DNA of 64,000 bases from Moniliella sp. 'wahieum' (GCA_003971905.1 RSEE01000004.1:868001-932000), one strand, 5' to 3'. Positions 10,901 through 23,461 are shown, numbered from the stretch's first letter. Program-made: numbers and translations. The notes: generated by a model from the sequence alone, not told the origin.

Positions 10901-13900
10901 TGCCGGGCCAGCCTTCTCGGATTCGTGCTGGAAGTAGGGATAGATGCACTCCCGGGCAGCAATGTTGGCGTTGAGGACAATCACGGTACGCAAGTGCTCG
11001 CGGATGTCGGTAGGCATGAGCGTGCCCCAGAAGAGCATCCATTGGTGCGGAATCCAGTTCTCAGCTGTCATGCAGGTCATGTCGACCAGCAAGTCAAAGT
11101 CGCGGTTGAGGAAGTGTTGCAGCAGTTGCATCGCATACACGATCAGTGCCTCGAAGTCCACAGTAGCCGCCCGCACGGCAGCTACCGAGTAGTACAGCAC
11201 CGGTCGTCCACTCGCTCCGGGCGGACCGACACGCAGGATGCTCGTGAACGCCGATGTGTCCACGTGGCGTCCAGCGTTGCGTCGCATAAACTCACGGTAC
11301 GCCGCCCCGTCAGGGCGGCCGCCGGGGCCAGTGCCGAGGCCAAGAGCATTAATGTCCAATTCGTAGTCACCACGTTCGGCAAGGAGCGTACGCATCCCAT
11401 CGTACGCTCGCTTGGCGTCGTCTGCCACAGCAGTGTTCCCCTCGGCGCGGGCCGCGGCCGAGCGCGCCAACAGGTCCTTGCCCAGCTCGTCGGCATTGTC
11501 AAACAAGAACTTGTGCAGGGTGTGCTCATCTGACTCGGTCAGCTGGTACCCCACCGCAAAGATGGAGTTCTGTGCACCCGCCGCCGCCGCCGCGCCTGCT
11601 GCCGTGACAGCGCCGCTGGCCCCCACGCCGTCGGGCGGGGGCCAGCGTCTGGTCCAGCGGCTTCACATCGCTCACTTGGTCGAGGAAACGTGACACTTTC
11701 CACGAGTTGCGCTGAAGGAAGTCGTTCATACGCGCCATGAACCCTTCCTTGTGCTGTGCGAGCACAGTGTTCGCGACCAACGTTTGCAATAGCTTGGATA
11801 CGAGCAACAGCCCCCGACGCATTTCACGCGCCCCTGGCGTTAGATTGAGGTCGATGAGCTGTGGGGCGACAATCGCAGGCGAGATGAAGCGAAGGAACAT
11901 AAAGCCGCCTACGCCCTGGTAGCGCGCACCTGGGAACTTGCTGTCCATCAGGATACGAATCTGCCGACACAATTCGCCCAACACTGGTGGCAACTTGGGC
12001 GCCGAAGAGCAGATGGCATCGATGAATGCCTGGGCCATTTCCTCCAGACGTGCCTGATTCGCCGCCAAGATGGCATCGGTTGCCGCTTGCCCGCCCACCT
12101 CGGCAGGGTCAATCTTGGAGGGGTCAATCTCAAACGACACGCCCTGGACGCGTGCAGCGAAGTCAACGATCAAAGGGCCAATGGTAGCACGGAGATATTC
12201 GTAGCCATGCATGCGTGCGTACACTCAGCAGGCGCGTGCGGAACGAGCTGGAACGGAACAACATCTCCTCTGACGGGGTTCGCTCAATCTCCTCCCGTAG
12301 CGCCAATCCTAAGAAGCGCAGCACTTCCCCCTTTGCATCAAAGAGGGAAAGTAGGACGCACTCCATGCTGTCCGTCTCGAACCTGCGGAAGATCTGGCAG
12401 ATAGACAGGGCCAGCTGCATACCCGGGTCGGTAATCAGCTCGGCGAGCTGGTTTTGCTGCTGCCGGGCAGAGTTGAAACGCTCGAGATCGTCAAACTGAG
12501 CGCCCTGGCGGAGGACATTGGTCATGATTTGCATGAACACCGTGCGGATCCGCAGATCGTCCTTGTAGGCGAGCGGGAGGGAGTGCTGCAACCCAGAGTC
12601 AATGTTGGCCGCCAGCAGGTTGCTCAGGGCCTGGATGGCCGATTCCTGCAGCACTTCGCTCTCGTTGACGAGTGTTGCACCTTGCGCCCGCCGCGCCTGG
12701 GCCACAGCGCCCGTTACACCATTGACGGCGGTCGCGCGCGCCGTTGCGTTGGCCTCCGCATCTTTGGCGCGATTAAAGACCTTGAGGAAGTAATTGAAGT
12801 ACATACTGAACTGGCGCGACTTGGCCCACTCCACCTTGTCGTCCAGCACCAACGCATCGTCGGCCAAGATCAACGGCAGGTTCTCGAGCAACATTGACAC
12901 GGTGCGCAAGCAGGCCACATCCAGCTCCCGCTGGACACTCCGGCTGGGAAGCTTGCCCGCGCCACCCTCGTCCGTCTAAACGCCGTGGGTCAGTTTTTCG
13001 TTTCCACACACACTTCAGACCGGAGCGAAAGAAGCCAAGACGCACCGATTCAGATGTCCAAGTGACCAGCGCCTGGAACAGGCGGTTGCGCACGGGCAGC
13101 TCGTTGCTGAACGCAAACGAGGCCTTGTGTTTGAGCAGAGTGGCACATAGGCGTGACACCGCCAACTTGATCCGCAGCGGCTGCTCTTTTTTACCCAACG
13201 CATTCGCATACTCGACATACAAGACCATTAGAGAACCAATGTCAACCCGCAGCGGGCCTTCGCCCTCCTCAGCCTCCTCGCCTTCCTCCTGTGGAGCAAC
13301 CCGCAGCGGCATCCGTGCCAGCATGGCCTCGACCACGGCAATCGACTGCTCAATGAACACGGTAAACATGTCCGAAGGCCGCGGGAGACCCGTGTGCTTG
13401 TCAAAGAACTCAGAGAGCACAATGTGCACCTGTTTCAGCAGGTGGGCCGCCAGTTTCACCCCCAAATCCTGGCCTAGGGTGGACTTGACCTTGTCCCGGA
13501 CCCAGAGGGAGTCGCTGACGAGCAAGTCCACCATCTCCTGTACATAGGTGTCGACAAGCGTTGCCGTGTCGGACTCCTCACCAACCCCGGGCAATTTGGG
13601 CGAAACGAGCGGCAACGCCTTCTCCTCAGCATGCGGAAGGGACACCGAGCCACCCAAACTGGCCAGGAAGGCAGTCAGGTTGTGCCAGTAAGCTGCCTTG
13701 TCTTGCGCCGTGTCGCTCATGTCGGCCGCCATGGGCCGAGCGACGATTTGGGTGAGGGTGCCCCAGCGGCGATAAGCCTCGGTCCAGGCTCCCCTCGCAC
13801 CCTGGGTTGGGCCCAGTCTGTCCATCTCCGAGATCTCGGCCAGGGCTTGACGGAGCGCACGTTGTTGGGCCACACGCCCAGCAAAGGAGAGGAAACTTTC

Positions 13901-16900
13901 TCGGCTTGCAAGTAGAACGACCGCCAAGCAGCTGGGAGGGGACTCCGTTTCGCATCATGAATGTCCACCATCAGCCGCGCCAGTTGTGCCGCGCCATGGG
14001 AAATGTCAGTTTCGGCCGAGCAAAGAGTGAGCAGGACAGCCACCTCAGCTTCCACAGCTTCGGCCGCCTGGATCGCTTCCCATGAGCCTAGAGTGCCAGC
14101 AGCGACCGAGAGGCCATTCGATTTTCCATCAGCGAGATCCACAGTTGGACTCTTCTGTAGGCGAGCCAAGCGGGCAAGCAAAATATCATGTGTCAGGTGG
14201 AGGTAAAGACGCCGCGTATAGGGCGAATCGGCCCACATGATCCTCTCGTAGAAGGCCAGCAACAAATACGGCGCCACAATCTCCTGCGCCGCCACCAGGT
14301 GCGGTTGCGGTTCTTTTGCCGGCCGCCAGATGGGGATCATCAGTGCACCCAAAGCAGCGGGGGCAACCTTTTCCCAGCCATGGGCTTGGGCTGTGAATCC
14401 CACGGCCCAGGCCAGGCTGAGAGGGGTGTCCACGTTGCGCAGTTCGCCCCAGAAAGAGTCGTGGGCCCATGGTGCACGCGCCTCAGGCGGGGGCCGGGGA
14501 CGAAGGTCTTTGCCCATCCCGTGGGTACAAAGAGCAAAGTCTGCTTGCCACAGGTGCAGAATATAGACCAACAGCTCCTTCCTCCGTGCTGGTGGATCTG
14601 TAGCATTGTTGACGGCCACCGCGGCAGGTGTCAGTCCGGGCTGCCCCGATGCTGAACCACGCGTGAAAGAAAGTTTGCCCGAGGTGGATGGAGAACCGAC
14701 TGCGAGGGGGGTAAGGCCCCCGAAACGTTGCTTGCAGGAAGACCACTGGTCTGCAAGGTGATCCCATGCGCTGTTTCCTTGAACATATGCCGAAGCGGGA
14801 GGGCGATGATGGGATAGAGACTCGTCAGAGATGGGCGCCACGTGGCCCGCCCCGGGCCTGCAGACAAGCGCAGCGCCGCCTTGGCCAGCATGATCTTGGC
14901 GCTTGTTGTCGCCTTGTCAGCAAGACAGCCGGGGATGATCTCAGAGGTGGTACGAGCGGGGTCGAGCGTGTAAAGTGCAGCGAGCAATTCCGACGCAAGC
15001 GCCACCTCGTCTGTGCGTGCCCCTCCTGCGCCTGCCACAAGACGCAGTGGAGTAAACACCCGGTCTCGCAATTCGGGTTCAAGATCGGGCACAACCAGGC
15101 GCAACGCCGCATCCGACATACGGGTGTAGGATGCTGCCACGACAAGATCCACCGCGGCATGAGCAGGAGCATCCGGTGGAGAAGTCGGTTTCGAGCCTTG
15201 CCGAAGCTGCTTGCGCAACGCATCGTAGAAAGCGTGCTTCTTGCCTGTTCCGGCAGCCACAAGCTTCCTGCTCTCGCCTGCTACGAGGCGAGCAACAAGA
15301 TCGGGGCACAAAGCCAAAAGGGATGACATGAGTGGCCAAAAGACTGCGCGTCGTTTGCCCCCTACGTGAGACTCAGATACAGAGGCCACCTGGTCGAAGA
15401 GCGCGTCGGGACCACCATCCAGCCGGCGGTTAGCCTGGTACAGTGCTGCAAACTCGTTCGGGTGGTAGAGGATGAAAGCCCAGATCATCCTCCGCAGAGC
15501 AATTGCCGTGGCCACTTGCGCCGGCCGACGGAAATGGAGGAAGACACTGTTGAGTTCGGCGAGAACGACACCGAGACGTGGTTTGGTCGCATTGATTGCC
15601 TCGAGGATTCGCAGATCGCCCAAGGCAACAGCCAAATCATCCGGGTGGATGGCCGTGGCAGGGTTGCGACCTTGCGCAGCAAGGACGGTGAAACGCTGTC
15701 GCAGACGAGCGAAGACCACACCCCAGTTGGACGAGGAGAGATAAAATACTACCATGGCAGCATGCTTGCTCAGGTCGGCGACGATAGTAGGGAGCGTGTC
15801 GAGGTCACCGCGCGCCGCAGCCTCACTTGGAGTATCGCCAAGAGAGGGCGACATCTCCATCCAAGCGCGATTAAACTGGGGGGGCGAGCTACTATTGTTA
15901 GGGAGGCGGGGAAGGTGGCCGCCAAAAGGTGTGAGCGAGGGCGGGAAGGCGGGAAGCAGCGAAAAGAGAGGTGCGCCGCCACTGTGGAGAAGGTGAGGGC
16001 CGTCCAAAACGATCCTCCTTCTCTGCCTCCTTGGCATCTGCATCCTCCTCCTTGCGCCCTCCGCGGCCTCCGAAACGCTGCAGGGCATCCCTGCCACGGG
16101 ATGAAGCACCTTCGCGGCGGCCTGGGGCTTGGGCGCGTCGAGCATAGCTGGATCAATGAACAGACCGGATTCTTCCCTGGCGGCAGCGTGGCGAAGGTAG
16201 GCCGCCATCAATGCCAGAGCGCGGCGGGCCAGGGCATCGTCGATGGGAAGAGGATCGTCCCAAGCGTCACCGGTGTAGAGTCCGCCGTTCGGGGCAGACG
16301 AATCAAATGCTTCGTTGGGGAGGAGAGAGTCGTTGGTATGGCGCCAGTGACTGAAGAGGCAGGCGACAAGGACCTTGACGAGAAACAGCTGCGAAGCCAG
16401 AAGGTCGAGCCCAGCAATAGAGTCCTCGGCAACCATTTGAAGGGAGCGATTCAGGCCATCGAGCTGCTGTAGGAGTTCGTGAAGGATGAGAGGGAGGGCA
16501 TTGGGTGCGAGTTCGACCAAGTTGGCTACTTGTTTGCGCACCATGACGTCGCACTCGAGAGTGGTCAGACGCCAACCCGATTTGGCAGGAAGCTACGAAG
16601 AAAGAGTTAGTAACCTGCAGAGGTATGATGGTGAATTTGACGTACCTGGTCGGCAATGCGGGCGAAGATGGCGCGCACCAAGGCGGCACCGGGTGCGGAC
16701 GGATCGGTGGTGGACGAAGGCAGCGCATCGAGGGAGGGAGGCGAGCGGGCTTGGAGGGAATGGTTTGTTTGGGGGGGAGGAAAACGTCATCACACGGGTG
16801 GAGGAGGGGGGCGTAGGATGCAGACAACTGGTCGGCCAAACGGGGTGGGCGGTGGGGAGTTGGCGGTGGTGGAGGCAATGGAGGGGCGGTGGGGCGGGCC

Positions 16901-16902
16901 AT
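7931..16902 (-). CDS. IRA1: IRA/neurofibromin-type RasGAP
   Basis: A very large cytosolic Ras GTPase-activating protein, about 2,900 residues once frame steps are bridged, as expected for Ira1/2 or neurofibromin. It starts MARPTAPPLPPPPPTP; a 53-nt intron (16593-16645) with a GTTACTAAC branch site follows the first exon. A long helical region leads to the RasGAP domain (about 12300-11640). Its arginine finger is in EEMLFRSSSF (Arg codon 12253-12255), followed by YARMHGYEYLRATIGPLI and the signature GFMFLRFISPAIVAPQLIDL. Next come a Sec14/CRAL-TRIO part (RPVLYYSVAAVRAATVDFEA; LLVDMTCMTAENWIPHQW, about 11250-10750) and a PH-like part (LQITSLKPQEMWVDMAAATN, about 10700-10450), the neurofibromin arrangement. 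The C-terminal third is helical-repeat-like. A 62-nt intron (8234-8295) precedes the last exon; the tail ARLTSALLAGAIDAGAHD ends at 7931. At least eight one-base frame steps occur, e.g. near 12222, 9550, 9340, 8790 and 8020. Confidence 0.9.
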
Positions 16903-16989
16903 GGCGCCGGCGGACGCACGCCGAGGGCACCGGCGGGCATGGCAGCAGCCAACTCGGCGGCCACGAGGGGCGAGTCGGACTCGGGCCGC

Positions 16990-17057
16990 TCCATGGGGGT
17001 ATGGGGGTGTGGGGGGAGGGGGGGTTCGGGTGGGGGTGGAGGTGGGGGTGGGGGTCG
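16990..17057 (+). promoter_or_regulatory. G-run tract upstream of the RasGAP gene (possible quadruplex)
   Basis: The plus strand carries at least seven runs of 5-7 G separated by 1-3 bases. It lies 90-155 bases upstream of the RasGAP start, so the gene's coding strand is a C-run/CT-rich leader. This fits a fungal pyrimidine-rich core promoter and also the quadruplex-forming rule. Confidence 0.5.
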
Positions 17058-17906
17058 AAGTGCCCGGGAGAAGGCGAAGCGGGGGCCAGAAGAAGCGCTG
17101 ATGCGCACAGCAGCGCACGGGGGCGCACTGCCAGCAGATGGGACGGCACACTTCCCTCGTGCCTTCCTGCTCCGGAGTCGTCCCAGTTTTGGATGGCACC
17201 CAGTCGTCACACATCACCCCCACACATCACCGGACATCTGTCACTCGTCCTGTCGCATGTCCAACGGCTGCCATGTCTCGCGCAGCAAGCCGCTGATCCG
17301 ATCGATCCGATCACTCAGCCAGTATCATCGATCAAGCTTCAAGCTACATGCTACAGCAGGCTAGAGCTGCAAGGGCCCAACATTCAAGCTTCAAGCTTCA
17401 AGCTTCAGCTTCAATGAAGAATCCCCCGCCGGCACGGGCGCCGAGGCCCAGCAGCACCACAGCACCCCAGTGCACGGGCACTAATGCACTGCACCTTGCC
17501 ATAGTGCTCGCCACGTCGCCCCACCTTTTGTGTCGTCTCCAAGATGCCAACGAAGCTTCCTACGACGTTACGTACGACAACAGAGAATGGCGCGCCCCAC
17601 TCGTCTCTGTTGGCGGAATCGACCGACAGTCCCCTCCGCCCTTCGATGCACATCGCATCTCACAGATCTCCCTGCCGTCCTCTCCTGGTCTTCTCGGTCA
17701 ACGGCATCGTCAAATACAAACGGTCAGCAGTGGTATAGGATCTGAATTCATTATGGCATTTGCACTGTAACTTACGAGAGGGACAAAGAAACGCTGCGCC
17801 TATCGCGGCTCGGGCATCCGACGTGTGCTGTTTGCTCGTGCAAACACAACTCGAAACCCACCAGAGTGGTCAGGGGAGGTGAGGACCTTCTGGCCCACTC
17901 CATTCG
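17058..17906. other. intergenic region upstream of the first copia element
   Basis: No supported gene. Contains CAAGCTTCAAGC repeats at 17333-17345 and 17382-17410, and GATCCGATC words at 17295-17310. Confidence 0.4.
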
Positions 17907-17911
17907 CTTAC

Positions 17912-18125
17912 TGTTGGGACCCGTGGTCCCGTACTTAGGCCAAGGGTGTCTCATCACCCTTCACCCCTGAATTGTCCTCCCAAGCCTCCACGTGTATACT
18001 AGGCTGTGTTTGAACCCCTGTCTCTAGGTGGGCACAAGGCTTAGACCTAAACCACACATCGCGTTGCATTGCTCTACATCTCCAGAGGTTCTTCACCCAA
18101 TCCCTTGGGTTCCTCCGGTCTTACA
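17912..18125 (+). repeat. 5' LTR of copia copy 1
   Basis: Starts TG and ends CA. The first bases form a perfect inverted repeat GGGACC-CGT-GGTCCC. The right border was fixed by comparison with the 3' LTR: both share ...CCGGTCTTACA and diverge immediately after. Confidence 0.95.
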
Positions 18126-18142
18126 GAGTTACAATCCTCTTG
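18126..18142 (+). other. presumed primer-binding site of copia copy 1
   Basis: The bases directly inside the LTR, GAGTTACAATCCTCTTG, are identical in both copies of the family. They do not start with TGG, so the 3' CCA end of an intact tRNA is not the primer. Their complement reads like a tRNA anticodon arm containing GUA (see findings). Confidence 0.45.
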
Positions 18143-18199
18143 ACGCTCATCCCTGAGCCTTCCATCACCCCACTCTTCCACCAACACCTACCTCCCCCT

Positions 18200-21100
18200 G
18201 GCAGGCTCTCAGGCTCAGGAGTCTTGGTCAACTCCTCAACCCATACTTCGCCAACTGCCGCGCAGAAGAGAGCAACATCCCGTCGGAGTTTGACCAGTCT
18301 CCCGCCGATGACACCATCACGTGAGTCTACTCCTACACCTCAGCCCACCCCGTGGGCCCGACAACACCGCGAACGATGTCGCCACCCTCGCCGACCGCAT
18401 TCGCGACATATTCAAATGGTTTCCCGAACACGTCACCCTCAAACAGCTACAGGATACTGGTAGCAACCTTGGGTACAGCGACAAGACGACCACAGAAGCC
18501 ATTGTCATGTTATCATGTGAGAATCCACCCAAGACTTGCAAGAAACGAAGATGCATATCGTCAACTCCGGCCATCGACGACAACCGTGGCCCTTGACTCC
18601 CGACAAGCTCCTCCGCAGTGCCACTCGCACCAACGTGCCGCACCACGAGAGTTTCCACAACAACAGCTCGTTTTGGTTGTGGACCGGATCTTCCTCCTCG
18701 TATCCAGATTATCCTGGAGCGCGTGAGCATCTGGAACAGGGCAAGGCCCTGGACGGGTATAAGCCAGAACTGGACGCTACTTAGCCAACATTCTACTCCC
18801 GTGGATAGACTCCGACGTCGTCCAGCAGATCACCGGCGATGGCACGCCGGCTCTAGGGTCTGCATACTATCATGCTCTGCGTGATTGTACGGCACCGTTT
18901 CAGACACTGAGGTCTGTAATATCCTCATAAAGATTCTCACCCTCAAAATGGGCACCAGTCGGGCCGCCAATACCTGAATGAGTTCACTGTGGCGGGTGGT
19001 AACCCAGTACGAGATGACGTCCAAGTCCAAGCTGGACGAGATTGGTCTAGCAAAGATGCTACGGAACGGCGTCACTGATCAGGGGTGGTTGCACCTCCAT
19101 CGTAACAGCAGCTACCGAATTGCGCCGAGCAGTGAGCGAACTCGAGGCTCCAACTACGGTAGTACCTCCAGTTCAAGCCCAATTCTTCCAGTACGACCCC
19201 TTCGGAAGCCACCGTCGCACGCCAAACAAACAGTACGGCTACAGGCAGCGGACAAGGCCGAGGTGGCAGCGGATACAGAGGAAGTCACCGTGGTGGCCAA
19301 CGTGGCGGCCATGTTGGCCGGCCGGCTACGACAGCCCAGACCACCTCATGTGCCCATGCAGTAACCCCTATGGCGCTCACTACACCACCCGAGTCAGCTA
19401 CATCGACTGAAACGGAGACTGTCGTGTCCACAACCCCTCCTCACCCCTACTCGGACAGCGCGGGAGGCCTTCCTCCAGCCAACCTCCCTGCGCAACACGA
19501 TTCAGGTGCGAGACCATCCGTATTCAATGAACGAAGTGCGTTTATCAATCTTCGTCCCACCGCGAGCCCATAGCAGTGGCAAACGGACAGATCGCATACA
19601 CTGAAGGCATTGGCACCATCTCTATGTACATTCAAACCCAGAACGGAGCCCCTATCCGCATCCACCTACCCGGCAGCTTGTACTGCCCCACCTTCCCGAC
19701 CAACCTGCTCAGCGCTTACCATCTATCTGTCGCAGGCATTGGCAGCTGGATCCCTCCAGGTGGCCATGGTCTCTATCTCGGACGACACGGCGAACCTTTT
19801 CGTCTCGCCGCCGACTCAAGCTATTCCCTTACTCTGGCGCCCAATACGACAGCCACAGCCAACAGCGCCACTTCGCTACTCAACCTTGATGCAACCCTGG
19901 TCAAGGTGAAAAACGCCCACATCCGATGGAATCATGCACCCCTAGATCAACTTTCATCCCTCACGTCGGACGACCCAGCATTCGAACGGGTCAACAGTGG
20001 CGACATCGCTTTAGTCCGGTCCTCGTGGCACTGTGCACCATGCGCATTAAGCAGAGCCACTGCCCCACCCCACGCCGCGACTGGACGCCCAATCCGATCC
20101 ATTCGCCCTTTCTCTCTCCTCCACCTCGACGTCCTTGACATATCCCGCCAAGGCGGGGGGGTCATACTTACGCCCTTATCATTGTCGACGACTTTACGCG
20201 GTATACCTGGACGCTACCCCTGGTGTCCAAGGGTGATGCCACAGCCGAACTTCAAGCCTTCATCCGGCGCGAGCATCGCCAACATCCCGACCGCCCCCTT
20301 CAGGCGGTCCGCTCTGACAATGCGCCTGAACTCACCACCGCAATGGACGAGTTTTACTGCGACTGGGAGTAGTGAGCGAGCGCACCAATCCTGGCGAAAG
20401 TGCGTCCAATGGGGTCGCCGAACGCGCCATAAGATCGATTACGGATCGCGCTCGACTCATGGTAGTCGCAAACCGATTGATTCCCGACGAGTGGTGGGAA
20501 CACAGCTTATTGGCAGCCACGTATGCACACAACCAGTCGCCGCCGAAGGCACTGGGTGGAGACAGCCGATTTGTCCGGTACCATGGCTTCAAACCTCCCT
20601 TCGCATGCGCGGTTTTGGCACCTTGCTTACCTGCACCTACTGCCCAACCAACGCGAGGGCGGCAAACTTGGTCCGCGGGCGGTCCCAGCTATGTTGGTGG
20701 GTTACGGGCACGGCCGGGTCGAAGGGGTGGCTCTTTGCCATCCACCAGGATGACGGCCAAGTTGGATTCCGTTGGAAAAAGCCGTCCACCTGGACACATG
20801 TCCCGTACACCACCGATATCCCACGCACTTCCATCTGGACCCCCTTGTTCCTTCTGGTGGCGGAGAGGTGCGGGGGGGCGGAGAGATGGGTGCTGGTGGG
20901 AAGTCAGACAGCTCCCCACCCCGGCGTGTGCGTTTTGCGATAGATGAACTGACCCGCGATACTGATGGTAAGAAAGAAAATGCCCCCAATGGAAAAGAAA
21001 ATTAAAAGAACGAAAAACAGAGGCACATCGCCCGGCTCAAGCCAAGAAAATGAGAATTCAGAGCCTGGCCCCACTCCCACCAACTCCAACCCCCGCATGT

Positions 21101-23178
21101 ACCCCCCAACCTGTTGCATCTGACCCCGCAGGCATGGCACAACGCCAGGCAAAGCAAGCCGAAGAAAATGAAACTATCACAAGATGCCGCTGACACTGGC
21201 CACCAAGTCCTGCCTCCCCTCCCTCTTCCGCTCCACCTTCCCCTCCCTCCCCCTCTCCATCCCCTCCCCCCCATCCGACACGCTCGCCCCCGTGACCGTG
21301 CCCCTGAACGATACGGCAGTCCCCGCACTCGTGCGTCGCAACCCGTTCGCCAAGCCGTATCAACGCCCCCCTCGACCTGTCCATTCCGCCAACGACAATC
21401 TACGCGATGGCACTTTTCCCTACTCGTCAACAAGGCCCCTAGCATCTTTGGCAATCCGGCCGCTCTTTCCGCCCTAGGAATGCAGGCTTTGGTGAGTATT
21501 TTCGGACCCGCGCCGGACACTCCATGCTGCCCGCTTCGGAGCCAAGTTCCCCCCATCGCACTCGCAATCGAATCCGCAGCAAGTGACACCGAGGTCATAC
21601 TGACCACCGATGGGGTCCCGGTGGCCCCCAAGAACATCAAGAAGTTGGTGGGCCACCCTGCTTTGATGGCGTACTTGAGGCAATGCGCCTCGAGCTTCGG
21701 CGCTTTGACGAGCGTGACGAAGGAAGTTGTGCCCATCCCCCCGGGGATCAAACCCCTTCCGGCATGTGGGTCCTAGGTACTAAGACGGATGCGGATGCTA
21801 ACTTCCTCAAGTACCGTGCCCGTTACGTTGTGGGAGGGCACCGACAAGTTCCTGGCACATGGGCGAAATCTTTTGCTCCTGCCGTTCGTACTGCTGCCGT
21901 CAACACGCTAATTGCGTTGGCCGAAGCTGATGGCCTCCACTTATTCTCTGCCGATGTGGAAGCTGCCTACCTCTATGCCGATATCAACGAGCTCGTCTAT
22001 GTTCGACCACCCCCCTTCTTCCCAGAAGCGCCCGGTCACTGCTGGAGACTCAAGAAAAGTCTCTATGGCCTGCACCAGAGCGGGGCCAACTTTGGAGATT
22101 GGCTCCGCACTTTCCTTTGCGACCGACTCCACTTCACTAGCCTAAAATCAGAGCCTTGCCTGTTCATACGTCGCACCGAACCTCTTGGCCTGATCTAATG
22201 CCGTCCACACTGACGACTTTTTGGTCGCGTGTCGGTCCCAAGAAGCGTATGATGAATTCTTGGTGGAGTTAAGGCGCAGCATCCAAATTAAATCCAACGG
22301 CCCTACGTTTCCATCTCGGCTGCCAATACGACCGTATCGATGGACGACTGTACATCAGCCAACCCAAATTCATCGCTGAGACGCTTGCCGCGCATGACAT
22401 ATCACCTCACCGGCCCCGCTACCTTCCAATCGGCCACCAACTTCCGCCTCCCAAGCGACCCGAACACGAAAAGCGTGCCACTCGAGACGAGCACCGTGCC
22501 TACCGTTCTATTGTCGGATCCAGCTTGTGGGCGGCTCGTATGTCCCGGCCTGATGCCCTCTTTGCGGCTACCTTTCTAGCGCGGTTTATGGACGATCCGT
22601 CCGCCGCCCACCGACGCGCAGCGGAGGACCTATTACGTTTCTTCGCCGGTACGTCTGACTACTCTTTGTGCCTCACACCCAACAGATCTCGCCCTCTACT
22701 CGAGCTGCACACCGATGCCTCCTTTGCATCAGACAAGAGCAACTCCCACTCCGTTTCGGGCCATGTTGTTTTTGTTTTCGGTGTGCCTGTATCCTGGGGC
22801 TCCAAGTCCCAGAATCAAGGTGTGAGCAACACAGCAGCATCTGAATACCTAGCCATGGGAGATGGCCTTCGAGATGCTCTATTCATTCGCAACATACTGT
22901 TTGAACTTGGTGTCTGCAAGGCTAATCACCCGATTGAGCTCTTTGTTGACAACACCGCTGCCAAAGCGTTGGCCGAAAAGCTCGGCAGCCTAGGCAAAAT
23001 ACGGGAGATTGACGTCTCGTACCACGAGGTGCGGGAACGCATCCACCGAGGCGAAATTAAAGTCCACTACACTCCAGGTGCACACCATCTCCCTGACTGG
23101 TTCACCAAACCTCTTTCTCTTCCCAAGATCATTTCTGCGCGTAACAATTTCGATTTGGCTTCTCTTTCTTCGCGCTGA
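18200..23178 (+). pseudogene. gag-pol of copia copy 1, many frame breaks
   Basis: Polyprotein remnant spread over three frames. Recognisable parts in order: a Gag capsid-like region (ADRIRDIFKWFPEHVTLKQL, from 18390); an RGG/S-rich Gag end; protease with DSGARPSVFN (about 19500); the integrase HHCC region and LLHLDVLDI (about 20110); an integrase core with SDNAPEL and NGVAERAI (20310-20440); RT with SADVEAAYLYADINELVYV and HTDD (22206-22217); RNase H with HTDASFAS, ASEYLAMGDG and an intact VDNTAA (Asp codon 22948-22950); end at 23178. The region corresponding to the gag start of copy 2 is diverged or deleted here and has no start codon. The product would not be made as written. Confidence 0.85.
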
Positions 23179-23242
23179 TCCCCTTTCTACTTTTCTTTTG
23201 TTGATGGCCAACGGGTTCTTTCGTTCCCTTGGCCCGGGGGGG

Positions 23243-23456
23243 TGTTGGGACCCGTGGTCCCGTACTTAGGCCAAGGGTCTCATCACCCTTCACCCCTGAT
23301 TTGTCCTCCAAGCCTCCACGTGTATACTCAGGCTTGTTTGAACCCCTGTCTCTAGGTGTGGCACAAGGCTTAGACCTAACCACCACCATCGCGATTGCAT
23401 TGCTCTACATCTCCAGAGGTTCTTCACCCAATCCCTTGGGTTCCTCCGGTCTTACA
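23243..23456 (+). repeat. 3' LTR of copia copy 1
   Basis: Pairs with 17912-18125. It is preceded by a CCCGGGGGGG polypurine tract and followed by the CTTAC target duplicate. Confidence 0.95.
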
Positions 23457-23461
23457 CTTAC

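Larger units (their letters stand above)
17912..23456 (+). mobile_element. Ty1/copia LTR retrotransposon, copy 1
   Basis: 5,545 bp bounded by two 214-bp LTRs (17912-18125 and 23243-23456) that begin TGTTGGG and end TTACA. A perfect 5-bp target duplication CTTAC flanks it (17907-17911 and 23457-23461). The internal order gag, protease, integrase, RT, RNase H is the copia order. A G-run polypurine tract (about 23236-23242) abuts the 3' LTR. The two LTRs differ by several one- or two-base indels and a few substitutions, and the coding part is broken in many places, so this copy is older or less accurately sequenced than copy 2. Confidence 0.95.
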
